Below are positions 1 to 5,418 of a stretch of DNA of 6,298 nucleotides, piece after piece. The position numbers were made by a program, and so were the translations under genes. This DNA comes from Lachnoclostridium sp. (lineage in GTDB: Bacteria; Bacillota; Clostridia; Lachnospirales; Lachnospiraceae). The stretch is from assembly GCA_003445895.1 (NCBI GenBank), contig DMCD01000277.1, positions 1 through 6,298 of the forward strand. Direction: 5' to 3'. The notes beneath the pieces were generated by a model. That model was given only the letters and a program-made list of their open reading frames with translations. It was not told where the DNA came from and did not search any database. Positions within the stretch are counted from its first letter, which is position 1. Every line of letters starts with the position of its first letter.

Positions 1-490
1 CGCTGTTGAACTCGCCGATCGGAATACGGAGCACCTCCGCCACCTCATCAATGAAGGCCCCGGTACCGCCGGCACAGCTGCCGTTCATGCGCATATCATC
101 CACTTCCAGGCGCCCGCTCTCCTTGTCCTTGCGGAAAAAGACGATTTTTGCATCCTGTCCGCCCAGCTCGATGGCAGTCCCCACCTCCCGGTACCGGGTG
201 CGGAGCGCCAGCGCATTGGCCACAACCTCCTGAATAAAGGGAATCCCGGCCGCATCGGCGATCACCTTCGCCCCGGAGCCGGTCATCGCGGCACGAAAAG
301 AACGGCCCAATACAGAATCCGCAAGCCGTTTTACTCCTTCCTGTACGCTTTTTAACTGTTCGGCGTGATGCCTCCTGTAGTCGGCATAGATGATCTCTCC
401 GGTGTCAGGATCCGCTGCTGTCACTTTCGTCGTGGTGGATCCTACATCAATCCCCACGAGATAATACTCACTGTTCTGTCTCTCCTGCAT
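1..490 (-). CDS. Acyl-CoA dehydratase activase (BcrAD/BadFG/HgdC ATPase family), N-terminal part
   Basis: The gene starts at ATG 488-490 and runs out of the window, so only about 163 N-terminal residues are visible. They form the first part of an ASKHA-fold ATPase. A phosphate-binding loop GIDVGSTTTKV lies at about residues 13-23, a TGSGAK turn at 70-75, and the second phosphate motif IELGGQDAK at 107-115. The segment NGSCAGGTGAFID at 136-148 carries Cys139, matching the cysteine that binds the bridging [4Fe-4S] cluster in HgdC-type activators. Family members use ATP hydrolysis to push one electron into a 2-hydroxyacyl-CoA or benzoyl-CoA type (de)hydratase/reductase. The CAGGTGAFID form and the FIQEVVA segment resemble the N-terminus of the very long Clostridia fusion proteins (activase plus dehydratase-like domains, over 1000 residues) more than stand-alone HgdC. 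That is inference, because the rest is not in the window. A GGAG at 499-502 supports the start. It lies 28 nt after the upstream gene. Confidence 0.9.
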   Translation of the reverse strand, partial: MQERQNSEYYLVGIDVGSTTTKVTAADPDTGEIIYADYRRHHAEQLKSVQEGVKRLADSVLGRSFRAAMTGSGAKVIADAAGIPFIQEVVANALALRTRYREVGTAIELGGQDAKIVFFRKDKESGRLEVDDMRMNGSCAGGTGAFIDEVAEVLRIPIGEFNS

Positions 491-498
491 TGTCGCTG

Positions 499-502
499 CT
501 CC
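499..502 (-). promoter_or_regulatory. Ribosome binding site of the activase gene
   Basis: The minus strand reads GGAG eight bases before ATG 488-490. This is the only good Shine-Dalgarno match near the first methionine and it fixes the start. It sits in the 28-nt gap after the stop of the small cysteine-peptidase-like gene. No hairpin terminator is seen in that gap, so read-through from upstream is expected. Confidence 0.6.
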
Positions 503-518
503 GATTATGTCTATTCCG

Positions 519-1091
519 TCATGTCCCGATTCTGTGAATATATACCTCTCTTGCCAGAATAAACCGGGACCCTTCATTCCACTTCCAGAAGATATCCGCT
601 CTTCTGTGCCATCCGTCCGCCAGTCTCAGATACCAGCTGCCGTCCTCATAGACCCGGACGCCCACCACCAGCACCCAGTGCCATTCCAGGGCCTGGGCCA
701 TCAGAAGCATGGCGCAGGGTCTTCCTCTCTTTACGGCGCTGCGGAAGCTTTCCAGGTCATGTACCTTCCTGTGGTCCACCTGGTAACCCAGCGGCAGCAC
801 ATACCGTTTTGCCCTGGATAGAATCCGGAGAACGGGTCCATTGCCCACTTTCTCATGGACATCATAGAAAACCCGGCCCGACCCGGACTTCGCCTTAATC
901 CGCTCAATCGTAGCCCGGTCCATGTAATACCGGACCAGGTTGGTCAGAAGAACGGCCGCACAGTGGTTCTTCGCCACCCGGGAGTAATCCCCCGTCACCG
1001 TCCACTCCCGCTCCAGAGCGTCAGGAATCAGCCATTCCCGGTACTTTCCGGAGGGAAGTGCGTTTTCCGTCATAAATCCGTATGTTTTCAT
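519..1091 (-). CDS. Putative papain/C39-like cysteine peptidase, small and without signal peptide
   Basis: This is a 190-residue protein that I do not recognise as a named family. Its layout matches C39-like/papain-fold peptidases. A cysteine sits at the start of a predicted helix (KNHCAAVLLTNLVRYY, Cys44). A histidine begins a hydrophobic strand (WHWVLVVGVRVY, His138). An acidic residue follows on the next strand (WYLRLADGWHRR, Asp159). Spacing and order fit a Cys-His-Asp triad, with the last part resembling the HWVVV...-...D-W pattern of Peptidase_C39_2 proteins. The usual oxyanion-hole Gln shortly before the Cys is not evident; Asn42 or another residue might substitute. There is no signal peptide or membrane segment, so it is probably cytosolic. 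The start at ATG 1089-1091 is preceded by a weak AAGG (1097-1100) that overlaps the stop of the M50 gene, 7 nt away, which suggests coupled translation. It could also be an inactive homologue or a transglutaminase-like fold. Confidence 0.6.
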   Translation of the reverse strand: MKTYGFMTENALPSGKYREWLIPDALEREWTVTGDYSRVAKNHCAAVLLTNLVRYYMDRATIERIKAKSGSGRVFYDVHEKVGNGPVLRILSRAKRYVLPLGYQVDHRKVHDLESFRSAVKRGRPCAMLLMAQALEWHWVLVVGVRVYEDGSWYLRLADGWHRRADIFWKWNEGSRFILAREVYIHRIGT

Positions 1092-1098
1092 CTTAACC

Positions 1099-1755
1099 TT
1101 ACAGTATCCTTCTGAGTACCGCCGCAGCTCCTATCCAGAGCCGGTCCATCAGTGCGCCCTCCACCTGTCCGAGAGGCCCGGTCAGCAGTCCCGTCATCAG
1201 CAGTGCCACCAGGATCACCGGCATCACATTCCGTTTCCCGGCAAAAAACCGCCCCAGCGGAGGAAACAGCTCTTCCGCCACATGGGATCCGTCCAGCGGG
1301 GGGATGGGAATCAGATTGAAGGTCCCCAGACCCACATTGATGACGGCCGAATACCAGAGTATCACCTGCAGAAAATATCCCGCCTCACTGTCTCCCAGCC
1401 GCACGATGGCCAGTCCGTAGAGGATCAGCGAAACAAACGCCAGAATAAAATTGGACACCGGCCCCGCCAGCGAGACAAGGATGATCCCCAGCTTACGGTT
1501 TTTATAGTACTGGGGCGCGATGCGCACCGGCTTTGCCCAGCCGAAATGCAGCACCACCAGGCAGATCACGCCCATGGGGTCCAGATGGCGGAGGGGATTC
1601 AGCGAAATCCTTCCCTCTCTCTTCGGCGTCGGGTCTCCCAGGGCAAAGGACATCAGGCCGTGGCTCATCTCATGAATGCAGATGGCTGCGAGCGTTCCCG
1701 GCAGCGAGAAACATATCTGCCGCAGCTCATCCCAGGGGTTTACGACCGGCCCCAT
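1099..1755 (-). CDS. Site-2 protease family (M50) intramembrane zinc metallopeptidase
   Basis: This is a 218-residue polytopic membrane protein of the compact M50 group (YwhC/Rv-type S2P without PDZ domain). The zinc motif HEMSH is at residues 28-32 (His28, Glu29, His32) inside the first hydrophobic segment. It is followed by the family-typical GDPTPKREGRISLNPLRHLDP stretch, roughly residues 40-60. The third zinc ligand, Asp155, lies in NLIPIPPLDGS (147-157). Further hydrophobic segments lie at about 62-72, 90-118, 127-150 and 178-195. Members cleave substrates within the membrane; the substrate here is unknown. The ATG at 1753-1755 has an ideal GGAGG seven bases upstream. The gene overlaps the 3' end of the DUF4125 gene by 16 nt, so translation is likely coupled. 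All key residues are intact and the length is normal for the group. Confidence 0.9.
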   Translation of the reverse strand: MGPVVNPWDELRQICFSLPGTLAAICIHEMSHGLMSFALGDPTPKREGRISLNPLRHLDPMGVICLVVLHFGWAKPVRIAPQYYKNRKLGIILVSLAGPVSNFILAFVSLILYGLAIVRLGDSEAGYFLQVILWYSAVINVGLGTFNLIPIPPLDGSHVAEELFPPLGRFFAGKRNVMPVILVALLMTGLLTGPLGQVEGALMDRLWIGAAAVLRRIL

Positions 1756-2369
1756 CGTCTTGCCTCCGCCTCATCTGCCGCCTTAAGGTCCGGGTACCCG
1801 TATTCCTTTACCATGGCTTCCATGGTCAGAAACGCGAGATTCTGTCCCTTCTTCTGCAGATCCTCCAGAAAGCCCCAGTACTCTGCCAGGGTCCACTCAG
1901 AATATGTCTTAAGTTCTCCCCGGAGATAGGTTTCAAAGGAGGTATCGTCCGGCGCATCCTCCGCCGTGGTGAGGGGCCGGTTTCCCGCAGACAGATTCGG
2001 ATAGGTCTCATAGTACAGGCGCATCCAGCTCACTTCCATCGCCACGATGCGCTCAATCAGCTCCTTCTTTGCATCCGTGAGGGCGGGAAGCAGATGGGCG
2101 ATTCTGGCAAATGCCTCCGGCGCCGTGGATTCCATCATCCATGCGTATTTTTCCGCCGGAAGATTCCTTCCCTGCTTCTTTGCCTCCTCCAGGTCCGACA
2201 TATAGCTGTCGACCACAGACTCCGGCCAGGGGGCAAACTGGGATTTCCGCATGGCATGAAATGTGCCCGGATTCTCCTGGCAGTCCGCCTTTCCGCCTTC
2301 ATTGTTCACATTGCGGAAATCCTCCCACTCCATGGCGATGAGTCTTTCTTTTTTCTCCTCCAACGTCAT
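1740..2369 (-). CDS. DUF4125 family protein
   Basis: This is a 209-residue soluble protein of unknown function matching what I know of DUF4125. Recognisable conserved blocks are the N-terminal MEWEDFRNVNNEGGKADCQ (about 13-31), FHAMRKSQFAPW (37-48), a GRNLPAEKYAWMM segment (67-79), and TSFETYLRGELKTYS (143-157). It is mostly helical, rich in Trp, Glu and Lys, with no signal peptide or membrane segment. No catalytic motif is evident, although the near-invariant Asn/Gly/Gly/Cys/Gln block near residues 22-31 looks like a functional site. The start at ATG 2367-2369 has a strong GGAGGG at seven bases. It begins 3 nt after the DUF4037 gene ends and overlaps the M50 start by 16 nt. Its placement directly behind a nucleotidyltransferase-like gene suggests that the two act together; this is inference. 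Confidence 0.85.
   Translation of the reverse strand: MTLEEKKERLIAMEWEDFRNVNNEGGKADCQENPGTFHAMRKSQFAPWPESVVDSYMSDLEEAKKQGRNLPAEKYAWMMESTAPEAFARIAHLLPALTDAKKELIERIVAMEVSWMRLYYETYPNLSAGNRPLTTAEDAPDDTSFETYLRGELKTYSEWTLAEYWGFLEDLQKKGQNLAFLTMEAMVKEYGYPDLKAADEAEARRWGRS
1763..1767 (-). promoter_or_regulatory. Ribosome binding site of the M50 gene, inside the DUF4125 coding region
   Basis: A perfect GGAGG on the minus strand lies seven bases before ATG 1753-1755. It is embedded in the last codons of the DUF4125 gene, which accounts for the 16-nt overlap and confirms that the M50 protein starts here rather than further in. Confidence 0.7.
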
Positions 2370-2372
2370 ATC

Positions 2373-3368
2373 TTATCCCTCCATCACATGGCACCGGGAC
2401 AGCCTCTCATCCCGGATCCGGGACATGATATCCCAGGTATAAAGCTCCAGGAAGTCTTCCCGGCAGTCGGACAGTCCCGCTTTTCTAAGCTGCGAACCGG
2501 TCATCCGGCAGATCTCCTCGATAAGCGCAACCTTCCGGTCCGCGGTATTGACCACGCCGCTTTTTCCTTCCTTCCGGAGGTCTTCCCATGCACTGCTCTG
2601 GTCCGGCGTCACCGAAAGCTCCCGCAGCAGCGGCACCGCATCCGAAAGAGCCTTAAGCTCTCCGGCCTTTCTCAGTTCATTCAGTCCGTGCCAGGTCCAC
2701 TTGTAATAGGGGGCATAGCGCTTATTGAAGAGCCATACCATCTTCATGGCATTCCGCAGAAACTCGTCCAGCGCCAGGGATGCCGCCACCGTATCCTGCC
2801 GCAGCATGAGCCGGCCGTAATTATACTGGCCGGACTGGGCCATGCGGGCTGCGCAGGCGGCAATCTTTTTTATCCGCACATCCTCGGGATAATACTTCCG
2901 GAGCACCTCCCGAATGGCGGAAAACTCCCCCAGGGGGTCCTCAAATACCTCTCCCGCCGACACCTGGCACAGCTTGTCCTCCGGGAGATAAAGCCAGCGC
3001 ATCAGGTCCTTCGGCGGCTGCTCCTGACCGATATAACGGCTGTAGAAGGAATGAATCTCCATCACGCCCACCCGGCCGCCTCCTCTGGCACTCACCTGCC
3101 TCCGGTATCCGAGAAAACCGTCGGGAAGGCTGTCATAGGCCTCCTGGATCTGCGCACCGTACATCCGGAAATCCTCCGCCGTAAGCCACAGGCAGAAGCC
3201 AGGACCAAAATCGTGATCCTGCGAGATATCATCGTCATATCCGAGACACTCCGAACCGTCGCCTATAAGCCCTGCGGCACACCGCGGCATTACCTCAGGG
3301 AACTTCTCATAAAGGAGCGGCCGTCCGATGTCAAAATAGTACTGCCTGCAGAGATCCAGTCCTTTCAT
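2373..3368 (-). CDS. DUF4037 domain protein, predicted nucleotidyltransferase-fold enzyme
   Basis: This is a 331-residue soluble protein. The N-terminal part carries a Pol-beta-type nucleotidyltransferase signature: GDGSECLGYDDDISQDHDFG at residues 36-55. It has the Gly38-Ser39 pair, then Asp45/Asp46, then Asp51-His52-Asp53. A possible third metal-binding carboxylate is Glu104 in the GVMEIHSF strand. The C-terminal DUF4037 region (about 180-230) contains NYGR, LALDEFLRNAMKMVWLFNKRYAP and YYKW blocks and is predicted helical, as in kanamycin-nucleotidyltransferase-like proteins. By family logic it would transfer a nucleotide to a protein, nucleic acid or small molecule; the acceptor is unknown. 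The start ATG 3366-3368 overlaps the TPR stop in an ATGA. The only Shine-Dalgarno is an imperfect GGGGA at 3376-3380, so expression probably depends on coupling to the TPR gene. The DUF4125 gene follows after 3 nt. Confidence 0.85.
   Translation of the reverse strand: MKGLDLCRQYYFDIGRPLLYEKFPEVMPRCAAGLIGDGSECLGYDDDISQDHDFGPGFCLWLTAEDFRMYGAQIQEAYDSLPDGFLGYRRQVSARGGGRVGVMEIHSFYSRYIGQEQPPKDLMRWLYLPEDKLCQVSAGEVFEDPLGEFSAIREVLRKYYPEDVRIKKIAACAARMAQSGQYNYGRLMLRQDTVAASLALDEFLRNAMKMVWLFNKRYAPYYKWTWHGLNELRKAGELKALSDAVPLLRELSVTPDQSSAWEDLRKEGKSGVVNTADRKVALIEEICRMTGSQLRKAGLSDCREDFLELYTWDIMSRIRDERLSRCHVMEG
2377..2382 (-). promoter_or_regulatory. Ribosome binding site of the DUF4125 gene
   Basis: GGAGGG on the minus strand lies seven bases upstream of ATG 2367-2369 and within the final codons of the DUF4037 gene. 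It is among the strongest ribosome binding sites in the window, which could give DUF4125 a higher translation rate than the weakly led DUF4037 gene just before it. Confidence 0.65.
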
Positions 3369-4171
3369 GACTTCTTCCCCATCTTTTCCTTCACAATCCC
3401 GATATTCTTCTCCAGCATGACGCAGTAGTCATTGCGGCCGTAGTGATTCTCCGTCTCCTTCAGGGCCTTCTCATAGGATTCGAGGGCATCCTCATAATTC
3501 CCCCGTCTCGTCTCCAGCTCCGCGGAGGCCGCAAGCGCCGCCGCATAGTGGGGATCTCTGCAGCCCTTCGGACTGGCATAATAGATAATGGCCTTTCGGA
3601 TGTAGTCGTCCGCCTCGTCCAGGCGGTCAAGCTTCATCAGCGCGTAGCTGATATTCACCCATGTGGTGGCCTGCTCCTCCTCACAGTCCTCCTGGGCGGA
3701 GATGATCTTAAGCGCCTCCTCCAAAAAGCTCAGCGCCTTTTCATCATCTCCCTTTTCCCCGTAGATCCGGGACATGTTATTAAAGAGTCCCGCCATCTGA
3801 TAGCTGTTCTCCAGTCCCTGGGCGGCAAAAATATCCGCCGCCTGGGCATACAGCTCCAGAGAACGGTCAAAAAGCTGCGCTCTGGCATACACCGTCGCTG
3901 CATTTAACAGGGTGGTGCCATGGGATACGGTGCCGGCTGCTCCCAGCTCATCCACCAGCTTCAGTGCCTCCTCGGCCAGCTCCGCCCCCTGCTTTGCGCG
4001 GCCGGTGGTGCGGTACAGCCCGATCAGTTCATTGTAGAAGGTCAGCTTTGCGCCCTTCTCAAACTCCAGGTCGGCATCGCCGATCCAGTTCTTCAGCTGC
4101 TTTTCCGCCTGGTTAAGATTACCCTCGGCATACATCTCATCAAGTTTCTGCAGTTTTTCCTGTACTGTCAT
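3365..4171 (-). CDS. Tetratricopeptide repeat (TPR) protein
   Basis: This is a 268-residue all-helical protein built of TPR-like repeats. Helix pairs start near residues 43, 84, 126, 169 and 209, a spacing of roughly 40-43. That fits the longer kinesin-light-chain type (TPR_12/TPR_10) better than the classic 34-residue period. Typical repeat residues are visible, for example YNELIGLYRTTGRAKQGAEL, NNMSRIYGEKGDDEKALSFL and SAELETRRGNYEDALESYEKAL. There is no signal peptide, membrane segment or DNA-binding domain, so it is probably a cytosolic scaffold or sensor that binds a protein or peptide. The start ATG 4169-4171 overlaps the metallophosphoesterase stop (ATGA) and has AAAGGA six bases upstream (4178-4183). 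The stop overlaps the DUF4037 start. Its position suggests that the partner is DUF4037 or DUF4125; this is inference. Confidence 0.9.
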   Translation of the reverse strand: MTVQEKLQKLDEMYAEGNLNQAEKQLKNWIGDADLEFEKGAKLTFYNELIGLYRTTGRAKQGAELAEEALKLVDELGAAGTVSHGTTLLNAATVYARAQLFDRSLELYAQAADIFAAQGLENSYQMAGLFNNMSRIYGEKGDDEKALSFLEEALKIISAQEDCEEEQATTWVNISYALMKLDRLDEADDYIRKAIIYYASPKGCRDPHYAAALAASAELETRRGNYEDALESYEKALKETENHYGRNDYCVMLEKNIGIVKEKMGKKS

Positions 4172-5418
4172 GGCGTATCCTTTCTCTCTATTTCGCAGGA
4201 GTGATAGTCACGGCCGGCTTCCGCATCCGCAAGAATCGTCCGGATATAGGCTTTCATAAAAGACTCCGGCTGGGAAAGCCAGAGGTCAATCCCGGCTTTC
4301 TCTTCTTTCAGCGGAATGCGGTTTCCGGCAAAATAGGCATAATTCAGTTCGGAAAATGTCTTCGCGAGAACCTTTTCCTCCCCGGCGGAAGGCCGTTTTG
4401 CCTGCTGTCCCAGCTGAATTCCGGTCTGCCGCACCGCCCCCTTCAGGGCATAATTCTTTGCATAGACAGAAAACATCTGAAGATTCGGGTCCATCCAGTG
4501 CATCTTCCCGGCCCAGCTGCTGACATCCAGCGGACAGTTTATGTAGGTGAGCACCTTCCCGTTCCAGGAAAGCTCCCCGTACTGGTTCGGGGAAAGGGAA
4601 AGAGCGGAGGTGGCAATCTCCGTGACCTTCTCCGTGCGGATGTGCTGCAGATGCATGTGTCCGGAAAGATTGGCAAGGACTCCGTATTTCTCATAGAGGG
4701 CAAGGAGCTTCTCGCCGCCTTCAATCCGGAACCCCTTCGCAAACATGGCATTGTGGGCCATCAGGTTCTGGTGGCTTACCGCCAGCACCGGAATGTGATC
4801 CTCTGCCGCTTCCTTAAGCATCTTCTCCGTCCACTTAAGAGTCCTGTCCGTAACCCGGCACATGGAGACAGTGGTGGTATCCAGCATCAGTATCCGGAAT
4901 CCGCCCAGGTCTGCCAGATAGCTCAGCGTATCCGGTGCGCAGTCCTCTGCGTCATTATAGCCGAAGGGCGCGTAAAGATTCCGGAATTCCTTTGCGCTGA
5001 TGCTTCTTGCCTTTTTGATCTCCGTGCCCGAAAAAGACGCTGCACCCGCATAATCAATGTCATGATTTCCGGGAATCACCAGCACCGTGATGCCGGCCGC
5101 CTTAAATGCAGCCAGTTTTCCGGCCAGGGCCTTGTGGCTCTCATACTCCCCGTTGAACGAGAGGTCACCGCTTAATATCAGAACCTGCGGCTTCTTCTGC
5201 GCCATCTCCGCGCAGAAGGCATCCATCAGCTCCTCGCTGTAGAGCAGCACCTTCCCGTCGGCCGCATCCACCGTCTTCCGGAAGGCCTCCCCGTTGTCCG
5301 TAAGTTTTCTGGTGATGTAGTGCATATCCGTCGCCTGGACGATGGTCAGCGGCTTTTTATCAAAGGAGACCTGCGCCGGCTTTGCTTTCTTTCGTGAAAA
5401 CCACACCATACACCTCAC
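4168..5418 (-). CDS. Calcineurin-like metallophosphoesterase
   Basis: This protein has up to 416 residues and a complete two-metal phosphoesterase motif set. DMH is at 31-33 (Asp31, His33), GDLSFNGE at 84-91 (Asp85), GNHD at 117-120 (Asn118, His119), SHQN at 215-218 (His216) and GHMH at 253-256 (His254, His256). Such enzymes hydrolyse phosphomono- or diesters; the substrate here is unknown. The approximately 130-residue C-terminal part after the core is unassigned. No signal peptide or membrane anchor is seen, so it appears cytosolic. The start is uncertain: GTG 5416-5418 overlaps the rsmH stop in a GTGA, ATG 5407-5409 is three codons in, and GTG 5404-5406 follows directly. The GAGG at 5413-5416 lies three bases before the ATG and six before the inner GTG. 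The choice changes only four residues. The stop overlaps the TPR start by four bases. Confidence 0.92.
   Translation of the reverse strand: MRCMVWFSRKKAKPAQVSFDKKPLTIVQATDMHYITRKLTDNGEAFRKTVDAADGKVLLYSEELMDAFCAEMAQKKPQVLILSGDLSFNGEYESHKALAGKLAAFKAAGITVLVIPGNHDIDYAGAASFSGTEIKKARSISAKEFRNLYAPFGYNDAEDCAPDTLSYLADLGGFRILMLDTTTVSMCRVTDRTLKWTEKMLKEAAEDHIPVLAVSHQNLMAHNAMFAKGFRIEGGEKLLALYEKYGVLANLSGHMHLQHIRTEKVTEIATSALSLSPNQYGELSWNGKVLTYINCPLDVSSWAGKMHWMDPNLQMFSVYAKNYALKGAVRQTGIQLGQQAKRPSAGEEKVLAKTFSELNYAYFAGNRIPLKEEKAGIDLWLSQPESFMKAYIRTILADAEAGRDYHSCEIERKDTP
5413..5416 (-). promoter_or_regulatory. Possible ribosome binding site bearing on the metallophosphoesterase start
   Basis: GAGG on the minus strand is the best Shine-Dalgarno match near the rsmH/metallophosphoesterase junction. 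It is inside the coding region if the outer GTG (5416-5418) is used. It is three bases from ATG 5407-5409 (short) and six bases from GTG 5404-5406 (good). It therefore argues mildly for an inner start. The outer GTG has only a poor GGA (5422-5424) three bases upstream. Confidence 0.35.

Noticed and set aside
491..518. Possible terminator between the cysteine-peptidase-like gene and the activase
   Set aside because: The 28-nt gap holds the activase ribosome binding site and shows no stable inverted repeat or T-run.
500..575. AT-richer stretch with TATATT-like and CATAAT-like hexamers upstream of the activase, possible promoter
   Set aside because: No -35 element at suitable spacing pairs with either hexamer, and most of the stretch encodes the C-terminus of the small cysteine-peptidase-like protein. 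It was not strong enough to call as a promoter.
6..821. Several plus-strand open frames near the left end (6-233, 365-562, 507-821)
   Set aside because: They are short, overlap each other, and are antisense to the activase and cysteine-peptidase-like genes, which have convincing motifs.
1533..3428. Very long plus-strand open frame (631 codons) opposite the M50, DUF4125 and DUF4037 genes
   Set aside because: Its translation is rich in Arg, His, Pro and Leu with no recognisable domain, and it lies opposite three genes with clear family motifs and good ribosome binding sites. It is an antisense shadow produced by G+C-rich codon use.
1740..4171. The cassette as a toxin-antitoxin or phage-defence island
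   Set aside because: There is no HEPN partner, no mobile-element or integrase sign, and base composition looks uniform with the housekeeping rsmH gene. It fits a resident chromosomal operon better.
4201..5175. Plus-strand open frame of 324 codons opposite the metallophosphoesterase
   Set aside because: It lies wholly antisense to a gene with a complete metallophosphoesterase motif set, and its translation has no domain-like pattern.
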